Assembly: GCA_010094045.1 (NCBI GenBank)
Contig: ML986618.1
Coordinates: 291,649 to 355,648 of the forward strand
DNA: 64,000 nt
Origin: Lojkania enalia
Lineage: Eukaryota; Ascomycota; Dothideomycetes; Pleosporales
Direction of reading: 5' to 3'
Below the pieces are notes generated by a model. The model did no database searches. It had not been told where the DNA came from and saw nothing but the letters and a program-made list of their open reading frames with translations. This document shows, one piece after another, positions 25,386-37,699 of this stretch; position 1 is the stretch's first letter; each line of letters begins with the position of its first letter. Both the position numbers and the translations under genes were made by a program.

Positions 25386-26448
25386 TTGCAAGCAGGGGAT
25401 TTCCTTGGATTGTTCGGGAGGCTTATTATCACGGTGAAACGATCATAAAGGATCTTGTCTCCTAGGGAGTTTAAACATTGGTTCAACGAGGAATTATACT
25501 ACGGTGGGGGGAGGCTGCGGAATATTTATCTAATTGCTTGTGGCCGTAAACGCTATCACTTCAAGAAGCTCATTATCTAAAAGGAATTGCGTAAGCTCGG
25601 AAAGGCGGTAGATTTTTGGTCTAAAAGAGCATTGTGTAATCGCCCATGACGTAGATATTAGCCTTGACGCCTAAGGATTCTACAATAAAGACCTCGAGGA
25701 CTAGATGAAATTTTGTGTTAAACATATACAGCGTGTTTAAGGGGAGCTCTGATAGTAAAAACCTAAGGAAAGCCACTTGATGCCATTTCTCGCAAAATTA
25801 GTCTAGAAATCCGGTCCGGCACTTTCCGGGGACCTCAAAAGACCGAGTAAAATGACGAATGTAAATTTACGCCTGTCTAACAGGTACACAGCAACACTCG
25901 CATAGAATTTACTATTCGAAGATCTAAAATCTCGAAAGGACGAATATTGTGATCCAGCGACCGGAGTTCGGAAAATGTCCCGGCTTCCCAATTCTTCTAA
26001 AAATCAACCAATACGGAAAAAATGCGGTATAACCCGGACACGATGGATCCATGGGCTTGAGCAACCCTTTGGCCAACTTAAGAAATATTTCAAAAGTCCA
26101 TGGGACATATTCGGGACACGAGTTCGGAAAGTGGAGATCGATGAAACTCGCGATGAGTGGTTTATGTCCGACTAAAATAGAAATTTGGAAGATGCAATGC
26201 GGTCTACTGTTTAAAATTGGGAGAATTTGTACCAAATGTGCTTCCCTCACGCATTTAAAGTACTGAAACCGTTGCCATGCAGAGCCAATGGTAGAATTTG
26301 GCAAATAGGTTGGTGGATCGATACGGCGAATCATCCCTTTTCCGCGCTGCTGCGCTTCTAGTGGAATGCGGAAGTAAACGTATGCGCCGCTGTCCAAAAT
26401 AATTAACCATTCATACCGATGGGATCTAGCTCTCCCAGCTCCAAAAGT

Positions 26449-26598
26449 TGTCACATGTTTCTGCTATCCTACTATAGCTAACCTGTTTTTCAGGCCTATA
26501 TAGTCCCGCCACTGCGAGCCTTTGGCTAGGCAGGCCACCTACCCCCCTTCAATACATCAATATTTGTTTCAGTAATTGATGCTGCCTGATGCGCGACA
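26449..26598 (-). mobile_element. Solo LTR, family A, copy 3
   Basis: This 150-bp minus-oriented copy starts (on the plus strand) TGTCACATG and ends GCGCGACA. Flanks aaagt and aaagc match at four of five bases, consistent with an aged 5-bp target duplication. The central block, containing aatacatcaatattt, is nearly identical to copy 1. Confidence 0.8.
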
Positions 26599-27000
26599 AA
26601 AGCACCTATTCCGGTGTCGTTCACTGTGCTCTGACTGTTCAGGTTGGAGATATACTATGAAGATAACTTCAGCTTTCCGAATACTTTCCCGACAAGAAAC
26701 TAAAATGGCCTACATGTATGTGATTTTTTTTGGTAAGCAGTTCAGATGCAAGTTAAAATAGTTCTAGCGCTTGCAAGGCTTCTCAAGACGGAAAATTCAA
26801 ATGCCATGATGTAGTCCGGAAGTAGAAGAATTGTGGTATGGGAGAAATATTAAACTTGTGCTAATTAGGGGTAGACTAAAATCAAACGGCGTAAAGACAC
26901 AGAGGACCTCTTTTGTACAAACCCGTTAGCATTCGGGCATAAGTTTACTGAATGGAGGTTGGAAAGTGGTGGTCGCCCTCACATTCTAATAATGATCCCT

Positions 27001-30000
27001 AGACCGGGGTTGTGTTGGCCGTACTAGCCTACTTCACACATAGCACCAGTTGTCTACTTTTAGAGGGGTTCGTTAACCTATGGTATCATCGTATCCCAGA
27101 GTTTTCTTCGCTCAACATAGCTCCTAGAACTTGGGTAGAGGACAATGCGTGCGCAAGCATTCTATTAAAAGCCTGGCAAGGAAAGCTCATAAATATAGTA
27201 GAGCATAGAGCGCTGCATTAAGAGGGGTGCACGCGTGCTTTGTGGGACAGCACGGAAGTGTAAAAGAAGGAAACGAGTAGTGTCCATAGGTCCCAGAAGC
27301 CTATGCTATTCATTTTCACTATTCCCGCTAATATGGTAGAAAGATTTTAACGTCCTTTCGTACCATTAAATAGTGCGTTATCGCTTCGGACACTATAGCT
27401 CCAGAAGGATGTGCGGAGAGACTATAGGTGCGTCTTCCACCCAAAAAGTCCCGGGTCAAACGAGTAGGGTGATAAAATTGGATGACAAGCAGTGTTTAGA
27501 GGCCCACAATATGTTTCGCTATAGTCTAAGTAGTATTATTCTTGAAGTTCGTCCTATTAAACTATCTGGCTCATAGAACACAGCTTATAGACTTCTAAAA
27601 AATTTGGCTGGTAGAAAACTCATGTTCGCTGAAAAGTTCTCGGATACTTCAAAAGTGGGTGCAAGAGAGATGATGCGAAAAGAATGCAGCTCTTGACCTT
27701 CTCCTCTGGCATATAAAAGCGAGGAAATTCTGTCTGTCCCATTCCTCCACCCCGATACTATCTGCATCTCTTTCGCCTTAATAGGTGCCAATAATGCAAA
27801 ATGTCTGCGCTTGCTTTAAAATATAGTGAACACGAGATTATGGCGAGAATTGAATCAAGACTACGAGCACTCTGAGAATGGTGAACTGAGTGCACGTGTC
27901 TTAAGGTAGAGTTTCAGCATGAGGAAGCAGAGAAAGTGGATCGGTTACAAAGCTGATGATGGGCACTCCGGCTGGATGCTGATGGCTATTGGTGTTGGTG
28001 GTTGTCTTCCTGCAGCTTTCTGCTGCGGGTGGTGTTGCTATCTTGTTTGTCGTGCTACTGCCCTTTCAGTAACCCGGGGCTGTGCATGGTGGCTGGAAAA
28101 TGTAAATATAGTAAGGCATTGTGAGCTAACGCCACATCACCAGTCATATGGTCTCCGGACTGCACCAATTGTATTTACTCCGCAATCGATCTTGAGAAGA
28201 GACTGTCAGAATGTAGAGTTGATATTCCAATAATTCTTACCAATAAAATATATAGAAACCTTCGCGAAAGATCCTTGTATTCAAAAAAGGACGCTTTTTT
28301 ATTGGATAAACAATCTCGAGTCGACTCTCGCATGTATATGGATACGTACTGGATATGTATAGCTGCAGCGACTGACCTTGAGGTGTTAACAAGAGGCTGC
28401 GACTCGTCATATTTGAACTGCAAGTTTCCTCTTTTCGACATTCTTCACCTCCATATCTTCTCTTCCCAATTCTTGCGTGACAACTCTTTTGAGGCGTAGA
28501 CAAGCTAGTGTGGCGGCGAATCTGTGGCGTCATGGGCCTTTCATTTTAGATTCGTATTTCCCTCAGCCCCTTAGAGACAAGGCGGCTCCATTTTGCCGTC
28601 GCAGCGGTAACGGTCATGGTCATACGATTTCGAGGGAACGAAAAGTTCCGAGCAGCAGTGCAGAAAGAAGTTGTCTGCTGAGAGTTTGTAGAAAATGACC
28701 AGTTGCGATAACTGGCTCAAGTTGTAAGTTGTCCTCAACGCCCAAACCCTCACTCCGCTGCAGGGCACGGGGCCTTTCCGAGCTACCAAACATTGAATCT
28801 AGCCATGTCTTATTATAGTGGCTTTTGGAAGCCCCATGAGGATTGTCGTGCGAAAGCACTTTGACACAGTTTATACGGAACGGCTTTATCATGCTTAAAA
28901 TTAAGACACCGGCCCTTCTTCTAGGCTAGCTTGAAGAAGATCACCCAATCAGGCCATGAGGCGCAAATTTATGATGCAGAGCATTCTAAATCGAGGTGAA
29001 TGTGACAAATTTCGAGTTTCCGACCTGAAAGTCTTCGCCAGGAACCCCTCGACCAAGCTTTTCGAATTCAAGGAATGAGCATTAGGCCGGCTTGGCTACG
29101 AAACAACTGGCCTCTGGTTGATACAAGTAGCCAGCAGAAAGGGCTGCGGGAGATGATTTATAGGGGGACTGTTTTAATCCTGCGGGGATGGCGGGATGAG
29201 TAGTAAGGGGTTTGGTGCCACCGCATTCTCGGGCAAGGCCGGGGAGGACTTGTGAAAGGATATCTCACGACCGAAAAGGCTGAGAATGCATGCCGAAAGG
29301 GCACTGAGGCTGCGCCGAGCTGCTCTGAGCAGCTGTGTGACGATAGCATCGTGCTGATTGCGTCGCTACGCAAGGGCTAAATACTTGCAGAAGAAAAGCA
29401 AAAGGCGACTGGCACGTTCTGTATCACCAATCCCCAACTCCGCCTCTTAATCGCTTCTACGCATCATCCACCCATCCAGTGGAAATGTCTCGAAACCCCA
29501 TTATTTGCTCCTCTTGCGTCGGCATAATTGAACGTGTCGTCAGCTGTCATGATACGCTGTCCCCATCGGTCGGAGGGCTGACCCGGCAATCCATCATCAT
29601 CATCCACCATCCCTCCACCGCCAATAATCGGTCCACAATTGCTGGCGGTTGTTGGGACTTCCGGTCCCTCTGTGTCGCAGTATCGGGGGCTGCGCACGCA
29701 CCTTTGATCTTTGAAACTGCAGATCGAGGTGCATGGCCCGGCTCTAGATCCATTTCCTGCGAGATTGTTTGCGGATCATGCCAAGCTCGCTGAACTCCTC
29801 GAAGCATGTGGCGGCATTCCAATAATATTTTGATGGGCTCCATTGGCGGACGAGCCAGCGAATGATACCACTCACGGCGCCTCCGCCTATGCAGCCACCG
29901 TCCAAGAGCATGAGCGCATGCATCTGACTAAATTGCACCCAACCTGCAGTGTTGACCGACACGCTCTCCTTCCACTCTCCTTCTCTCTCACGCTTCATGG

Positions 30001-30138
30001 TGTCCCATCGTATCGCCCTCAGTCTTTCGCCGACTTTAGCTCTTTGCGTCTTGTTATTTCGACGCGTGCTCGCTGACCGCGAGTGCTTTTTGGTTTTATT
30101 TTCTTCTCGTTAAGCATTGTCGCTCGCTATTTACCGAG
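27001..30138. other. Gene-poor stretch before the acyltransferase
   Basis: About 3.1 kb with only short open frames lacking domains or splice structure. It may hold further decayed repeat sequence on the left and, from about 29.4 kb, the 5' region of the acyltransferase gene (GC-richer, pyrimidine-rich near 29940-30000). I see no supportable gene, tRNA or rRNA. Confidence 0.5.
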
Positions 30139-31684
30139 ATGGTGTTCTCTACTCAGGGTGGCCTGGATGCCGCACCCCTACTGAGAGCTGAATTTGACGA
30201 GAAGCTAGAAGGATGTAAGATATAACTGCCCTTATTTCAAAAATATCGTGCTGACTTTTTCAATCCTTATAGTCCGGCAAAGCTCAGTATGGCGTAGCGT
30301 CGAGCCCTTCGTAGGGAAGGTCTCCGGCCTAGCCCGACCGTGTATTCACGCATTGCGACCCTCTTTCCTATCCCGATCGAATAGCGGTTCTCCAAAAGCC
30401 CTACACCCCACGGCGTGGCTCGATGGACTTCGCGGTATAGCAGCCTTCTTCGTTTTCATATACCACTTTCAACACGAGTATCACAAAGCGTACAATTTTG
30501 GATACGGAGGAGCAGGCCCTGACAAACATGGACTGGAGGACCACTGGTTGATTCAACTACCAATCATTCGCCTCATCTTTACTGGAGGACCTATGGTATC
30601 CGTTTTCTGGGTGCTTTCCGGCATTTCTCTATCCCTTAAACCCATTAAGCTCGCCCGGTCGCAATCATGGGACAAATTCTTCGACACAATGTTCTCTTCC
30701 GTCTTCCGTCGAATGCTTCGGCTCTACATCCCCGTCTTCTTCGTCCAGGTTTGCGTCCTACTCGCGACCTTATTTGGTCTCTACAATAACGCGCACCGGC
30801 TATCGAAGGACTGGCCCTTTTATGGCACCAATGAAGTCCAACATGAAGTCAAGGACTCCGCCGTTGCTCAAATCGCAGACTGGTCACTTACAATGTGGAA
30901 ATTCCTCAACCCATTCGTTCCCATTCGGCCGAAGTATGATGTGCACCTCTGGACCATCCAACTCGAATACCGCAACTCCATCGTCCTCTTCGCAACCCTA
31001 ATCGGCTACGCAAAGCTCAAAGCACACATCCGCGTTTACTTAACCATCGCACTATATGCATTCCTCGTCCTCATCGAACAAGGTGACGTCGGCCTCTTTA
31101 TTGCAGGAATGGGCTGCGCAGAATTCCTCCTCATCCTCGACGAGCGCAGCAAGAAACCGCTCCCTTCCCCGACCACTGACTCCTTTCCCGACACACAGAG
31201 CCGACGCTCCCGCTTCTCATGGGCCATTGTCTACGTGCTAGGTCTTTGGCTCCTGTCCTGGCCCGCCTGGGGCGGCGAGCGCACGCCGGGCTATGGAACC
31301 ATCCAAGCGCTCACTCCGTCCTTCATCAAGAGCGCAGAACTCACATACCAGCGCCTCGGCGCCGCTGTCACGCTGCTCGGCCTCTGCGGTGCGCCGTTCC
31401 TGCGCGTCCCCTTCGAACATCCGCTCTCGGTCTACCTCGGCAAGATCTCGTTCCCGCTATATATAGTGCACGGGCCCATCAATCATATCGTCGGCGAGGC
31501 GCTGGTCCCATTTTTCTGGGACCTAGTTGGCGATGAGAGTCTGGTGCGGTACGAGTTCGGGGTCTTCCTGGCATGGATCGTGTGTGCGGTTTTGGTGGTC
31601 TGGAGCGCGGATGTGGTGATGAGGGTTGTGGATGGGCCGAGCGTGCGGTTCGGGAGGTGGTTGCAGAATAGATGGGCTGTGTAG
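30139..31684 (+). CDS. Acyltransferase 3 family membrane protein
   Basis: Two exons (30139-30214, 30273-31684; 58-bp intron with gctgac branch site) encode 495 residues. The N-terminal core HPTAWLDGLRGIAAFFVF and IYHFQHEY is the hallmark of acyltransferase family 3 (OafA/NodX-like), and a His in the H-F-Q context is a catalytic candidate. Multiple hydrophobic segments follow, as expected for a polytopic protein: near MVSVFWVLSGISLSL, YIPVFFVQVCVLLA, FSWAIVYVLGLWLL, ISFPLYIVHG and FLAWIVCAVLVVW. WTIQLEYRNSIVLF matches the usual W-T-I-x-x-E-x signature. The family transfers acyl groups (often acetyl) to sugars or other acceptors at membranes; the acceptor is unknown here. The gene stands alone between repeat-rich tracts. 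Its own sequence shows no RIP-like damage, which argues that it is functional. Confidence 0.9.
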
Positions 31685-34399
31685 ATTTGCAGTTTTCCCG
31701 ATTGCGGCTTTGTAGCGTTCTGTGCATTGTTATGGCGTTTTTTTTTTTTTTCTTTATCTTTAAGAATATTTTCTTTTGTTTTGGTTTGGACGCCGGAAGG
31801 CGCCGGCGGATTGCCGTAGGATATCTGGGTATGGTCAATCCTGAGCCCGACATTGCATCAAGTTATATGGATTCGGTCTGTTGCATATTCGATGGTGGTT
31901 TATGTCTACACTGGTACATGGAGCTTGTTGACGTATAAGAAGTTGGAGTATCATCATCACATCGAGTGCGAGATTAAGACCGTAATTGCAGAATACGGAT
32001 TATTAATATCTCCATCCTAATCGTCAAAAGTTCCCCAGCGGCCAAATCTCGTACCTTCCCGACCGGGGTCGGTATTATTTCCTCAAGAGCATTGTCGATT
32101 TGAAATCATGCTCTTGATCCGCAGTGCTTTTTGTTGAGAGTTTCGCCCCGTTCAATAAGGATATAAAACACGGATATCAAACGGGATGGTTTCACGTGCA
32201 GAATGACGTCGACAGTCTACCTACTAAGTTCTCGATTTCGACCTTGCTTCTCTCACGGCCACGGGACTCGGAGCCACGGGGGACGCGATTACTGTGTGGA
32301 TCTGGAGGAATCAAGATTCGTGCAAGTCGCACGTTTCAATGGGACTGGGTGATCGAAAACAAACTCGGCGCTTCGATTTGCTGTTGTAGGTGCCTAAGAA
32401 TATGCCATGACGTCCAGAATCGTGCGGGTTGGTGGATTAAAGGAGTAGGGCAAGAATCAGTCCTATCAGATTTTGTAATTGAGTGAGGGGTATGTACAGG
32501 TTGACAAGGACTGCTGCAGCGGGTATTGTTGTATGTGTTCCTGTACTTCGCTTTGGACATTTTTAGTTCGTTTACTGCCGCTGCTATAAATATAGCTTTG
32601 AGATTGCGGGTGCTTGCGAGGGAAGTCTACGCTGAGGGTTTGACACACATATTAGTGGGAGAATGCAGTTTATTTGGAATTCTTTGCTGTCGGACAGATT
32701 GTGTTATCAGGCAGAACACTGCATCTCAAATATATGAAGCACTCGGAGTATACTCAAGTTGAAAATCCATGCTCTGATTCCATGGAGAAGGCAAGCCATG
32801 GAGGTTTACTTTGATTGAATGTTTGTTTTACTGTTTTTTAAATCATTATCGGGACGCGAATTGGGGATATTATGGGTATGTGTTGGAGCGAATAAGCGCG
32901 TTGGATATAATAACGTCGATTACCAAAAAACTGAATAGTGAACTAGATTTACCCGATGGACAGGCACAGCTACTTTAGTTCGGATATTGACTGACAGCCA
33001 GCCATAGTCTTAAAAACTACCGTAGAAGCCTTATTTAGCAGAGCGATATTGCTAGAGATTGAAATGGTTTGAATATTGCTGGGAGGAACGAGTGGAAAAG
33101 CATCCCAAAAAAAGCTACCTTGGGGCTATAAGACTTTCAATCCAGTTCAAGCGATTCGCGCTCGACTGTTATTAGATATATTTTCGTGGCTTGCTTAACT
33201 GGATATTTATTAAAAAATGTCGAATATTTTTATGCTCGATATTATGCTCGATCTTCTCTTAACGGGTTATATCAGGATAATGAAATTATGGAGAAGGAGA
33301 AGAAACACAGTGAAGCATAACACCGATACGTTGACTACGAGTCATAATTCTTCCACAGGGCAGAGTAAATCTGAACTTATTACATCGACGCCAAGTAAGC
33401 TAGATAACATCTTAATTATAGAAAGACTAGAAGAGAAGTGTGGCAACACATCCAATGACATCTGTACATGTAGAGAAGTGGATTTGCAGTTGAGATTAAA
33501 GTCGTCGGTACAAACCTACGAATCCAAAGACACATAAGTGGAAAATTCAATCAAGCACTTTCTCAGGAACCCCTTAGAAGATAAAACAAGACCACATCCA
33601 AGCAGATATATTTCCTATTTTCTGCACAATGAGCAGGATATTTGAAAACTGTCGCGAGCTGCAGACCGAACTCTTCTAAAAGGGGATGGTTGGTTTCACT
33701 TTCATATACTACTACAGCAATTACGAAAGAGCCTTCTTCTTTTCATATACCGTGCAAGTTTTCATAATTTCTTATATCTATATTGCACCATGATAGTTAG
33801 CACAAGCCGGGGTTCTCAGAGTCCTGTCTAGTACAGTACTGCTCACGGCATCATTTTTGGATCATCATTTCACCAATTCGCCGTTTAATTCAGATTCGAT
33901 ACTATTGGAAGCAGTACTATTAGATACTGTTACAATATCATTAATCTCCTATCTAATATTCCTTAGAATCCTGGGCATCTGTTGGCTACAGGTCTGTACC
34001 GAATGCCTGCCGGCTCTATTGATTTTATTGCCTGATTCAATTCATTCAATTGGGAACTACTACGGACTCATTACATTAACAGACGGAATTGCTTGCTCCA
34101 AACATTAGACTGAATGTAGTAATAAATTCTAACTAAAGAAAACAATGGATTTTTGAGATTTAGAGGCAATACAGTGCTATTTATGTTTAGCTCTTGCATG
34201 ATAGCTCAGACATCACTTGATCCATATTCGATGCAGTAGAACGAATGCATATTGCTACGACTATTGATAACTCTTTGTACGTAGGAAGGGACTTCTCAGA
34301 TATAGAGAAAGCGCTAATATATTTTTTGAAGTCGAAAACGATCTTAATGTTTAATATGGAGACTGAAAGCCAGAAAGAATCTTTTAGAGGATTCTTTGC

Positions 34400-34605
34400 G
34401 TCGTGTAAGCAAGAGTGGGTGGAGACTGTATGGGGTTGTATTGATGGATGTATTGATGATTGTGCTGATGGTGGTCCTGACCTGTCGGTCAAGATACAGT
34501 AGAGAAATATATAGGACATGAGACTGCTTAGCCAAAAGCTGTATAGCTGGACCCGCACGTGACCCGGGCTTCCACGTCGAGAAAGCAAAACGGGTTGGAA
34601 CTGTA
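34400..34605 (+). repeat. Interspersed repeat C, copy 1
   Basis: This ~200-bp stretch aligns in the same orientation with 55277-55475. Shared anchors include gtatggggttgtat / atatagggtggtat, tcggtcaaga / tcggttaagg, aaatatatagg / gaatatatagt, gagactgcttagcc / aagactgtttagtt and ggttggaac / agttggaac. Differences are mainly G-to-A and C-to-T in the second copy. It may be part of a third LTR or a non-autonomous element; the ends were not resolved. Confidence 0.6.
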
Positions 34606-34724
34606 AGGATTGCGAGAGCTACTGTAGAAGAGCTTGCGTGAACCGATTAGTTCCACAGTCGGCCATTGAGCATAAATAACTATAACCGAAGCTGGCTCAT
34701 TGATAAGTATATTACGGTCGAAAT

Positions 34725-34873
34725 TGTCGCGTATCAGGCAGCATCAATTGCTGAGGCAAATATTGATGTATTGAAGGAGAGTAAGTGGCCTGCCTAGCCA
34801 GAGGCTGGCAGTGGCGAGACTATATAGGTCTGAAAACAGACCAACTATAACAGGATAGTAGAAAAACGTGACA
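34725..34873 (+). mobile_element. Solo LTR, family A, copy 4
   Basis: This 149-bp element begins TGTCGCGTATC and ends CGTGACA. It is flanked by the exact duplication gaaat (34720-34724 and 34874-34878). It is nearly identical to copy 2, with differences mostly transitions. It shows the family also inserted outside the 21.7-27 kb array. Confidence 0.87.
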
Positions 34874-37699
34874 GAAATGCTACTCGACTAGCATTGAAGG
34901 ATTAGAACCACCTCGAAGCCGGCATTATACCCTCCCGCTCTCGGGCTCACAATAGTATTATCCAACGCATTTCTCCTGGGAACCGGAAACGTATGTTTTT
35001 ATGAAAGACTAATCACTGTACGTGAAAATTTCTGGTATATATTTCCTATTAGGAGGCGAAAGCATCCCTTTTCATTCTATCTCAAAATTAAGATTCATAC
35101 TCATAAGGGTCAATGGAAATCACAAAAGTATAGCTACATCTATTCTATCACATACTTCGCACGATTATTTCTGATGAGCAGTTGATTGTCACTACTGTTT
35201 ATCCTTTGCTCCTGAAGGAACTTGTGCTCATTAATCCAAGGGATCCCTGATAGTAGCCTTAATCAAAAAAGGTCGATCAAGTGTAAGCATGCAGTAAAGC
35301 TTCTGTAACAGCTAACATCCTTATATGGATAAGCATCTGTAGTAGCTTCCGAATCCTAAATGGGTTATTTAGTTGGCGAGGAGCAAATGTTGTGATTGTA
35401 TTGGGACGACTTACCGATAAACTATCTCAATCTCATGGTAACATACGAGGCATAGAAAGACAGTATAAGGTGAATATTACGTTCTATGTAAAGCCTTTTC
35501 TGGAACCAAGTCTAGATTTACGAGTGTTCTATAGAAGATAATAACAGGAGACTCTAGTTGTGAGGAATGCTTATATCAGAGTATCAGAAGGGAGCCATTT
35601 TTGTAGTGGAACTACGTTTCCTCTACAAATGAACAGATTAGAATCCAGATTCACAACTATGTTTTTTGTTCCACTCCTCGTCATGATAAACGACTCTAAT
35701 ATGATAATGTTGGGGATAAAGCGTCGAGTTGCCTGTCAGCTTTCGAGGCAGCTAGTGCTCAAATGTCGCTCAGTCTCATACTCGGCTTCACTATCCTATC
35801 TTGGACAGTCAATCGTCAATTTAATCTTGAAAATAGATATGATTCCATGAACTATCGCGAGGGCATTGATGACCCAGTTGTTGTTGGTGGGCGGACAAGA
35901 ATGGAGAAGGGACTGGGCGGCAGCGTTATGTAGAGCGCAAACCCTCAAACTGTTACATGACCTTAATTCTTGGATGGAAGTTTCCTACATACAACTGGGG
36001 CATATCATAGCCTTTAAGATACGATAACATGCTGATCAAGAATATTCTAAGCAACTAGGGCAAAGTAATGAAAGAATTGCGTATCATTCGCTCGATATGA
36101 TTTATTTTGAAAATGTGTTACAAAGACTAAGTGGTTGTGCTAATCTAAATATAACGTGGATCTGAAGTTAGTTCAAACTTCAGTATCAAAGAAACCGCGC
36201 GTTTGGAATGGTGTTCATTCTAGCTAATAGGAAATCGATTTCGTTCTTGTTGTGTTGGCAGAACATTGAGAAACTCCCCTGATACGTCAGCAGTCTCTCA
36301 GACCTTAGAGTGATCGTTTAAAGTGGATGTATTGGCCAAAGAGGCAATAGGCCCATTCAATACCGTCCGTACGATATTGATGGATTTATAGATATATCAC
36401 CCTCCACTGCAAGGTTCAATAACACTACAGGATTAAGGGCTGCTCCTACACCCGCCTGAATCGTTTCTAGGCAGCGGTTGGTGAGATTGAAAGCCCATTC
36501 TCTCAATATAGTACTTACTATTACTGCTGTTATCCTGGTAGACTCCCTGTGTCATTGGCATTAACTTTACGAGAGCTGAGTTCGGGTCATTTGCTTGTTA
36601 GACTCGGGATGAAAGACAGACCGTCTCAGCTGCATGCTAACTCTGTAGGGAACGAATGGCACATCGAGAACAAAATGTCTTATCGCTAGGTTCTCTGCCC
36701 TCGCGTCGCTTCCCCTATTCATTTAATCGCGGACTATGACTTTGCATTGGAGGTCGCTTAACACGGTGGGCAGGAGGTCGCGCGACACCTAATGTCGCCT
36801 AATGCGGGCCGATGCGATAGCGCTTCTCACCAGAATTTTTCCATGTTATTCATGATGCAGTTCTTCGCGTCAGTTCCACTGCTAGAGTCGTTACAGCAAG
36901 CCACCTCATGCCCAAAGTTTAAAATTGACACCGGTGAATAGCCGGGGGTTTGATGTTTGTAAGCGATGTGGCTACTAATCAGGTACGCCGCGTCGTTCTT
37001 GGCGACGCCCCGTCTTGTGAACCACACGACCCTAAAATCAGCTATTCCCCACTTGCTTAATAGGGTGGGATAAATCTAGGCACGGGCATCTATGGGACCC
37101 CTGCATTTTCTTTCTTATTCTAGGGAGGCTTCTGGCTCTAGTGCGTGGACGTAGTGATTTTATCTAGAGCTGCGAGGTTTATTGATAGTGCGCTTGGGAG
37201 GTCACTTTAGTTGTAGGATCTGATGCAGGGTTCTGTAGGGGAAAATAGATAGTCCTGGAAGTGATGGGCGGAGAACGTTGGGACTGTAGGAGGAGGGCAG
37301 GCCGCCACGGGAGACCGCTATTAGCGACATCGAACGCGTGTTACTAGAATACCGGAATCGATGCCTAGCTTAGACACTTAGGGGTCGAAGTGGGCATAAA
37401 CGAAAGAGTGCCATTGCATCCAACAAGTAATGACCTCAGGACAATATCTCTACTCAAACATGGTAGGTAACGCTATGCTACTCAGCGTAGGAATCTGAGC
37501 ACTCGGGAAAATGATTAAATGGTGAAAGCAGGAATCTCTGCAGAAGCTGTTTATGTACAAAATGGCCTTCCAGCAACGCCTTTAGTTGTCGTTACAAAGC
37601 ATCATGACTAAAATGTCCATAAAGAATTCTGTGTGCTTCTTTGCTTCAAATCATTAAATATGGCGGCTAATGTCTCTTAGTGTGCTTCTGCTATCTAGC

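Larger units (their letters stand above)
21720..27000. repeat. Diverged tandem (satellite-like) array with CTAAAA motif
   Basis: This stretch is built of degenerate repeats about 42-70 bp long, many ending in gtctaaaa or close variants. Clear positions include 21775, 21942, 21989, 22314 and 22918. The best-preserved pair is 22149-22290 and 22291 onward. These share catgggaatt, gatggctatgg and gagtgtaaaatctttcct at an exact 142-bp offset, about three subunits. Two recurring modules are visible. One is like gactttgacctntgntatgg followed by gtctaaaa. The other contains atggcgggctctgggtgg. No coding capacity or domain is recognisable. Units decay toward the right, so the right limit is approximate. 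Solo LTRs interrupt the array at 23.4, 24.8, 25.1 and 26.4 kb. Confidence 0.65.
31685..37699. other. Gene-poor, moderately AT-rich stretch
   Basis: About 6 kb without a supportable gene. It begins with an acyltransferase 3' flank containing a T12 tract (31739-31750). The open frames (for example 33217-33537, 33857-34108) are short, AT-driven and domain-free. It contains a solo LTR at 34725 and a ~200-bp interspersed repeat at 34400. A GC-richer patch near 36700-36830 has repeated gtcgc/aatgtcgcctaatg words but no gene. Confidence 0.5.

Noticed and set aside
21720..27000. CRISPR-like array suggested by regular repeats
   Set aside because: Spacing and unit sequence are too variable, there are no unique spacers between constant repeats, and the surrounding genes are fungal.
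33217..34588. Several 80-130-codon open frames in the gene-poor stretch
   Set aside because: They are composed of AT-rich low-complexity sequence, conflict between strands and show no recognisable domain; part overlaps interspersed repeat C.
23435..34873. Family A elements as MITEs of a DNA transposon
   Set aside because: The terminal inverted match is only about 6-7 bases (TGTCRCG). TG...CA ends with 5-bp duplications and an internal TATA box fit LTRs better, though MITEs are not wholly excluded.
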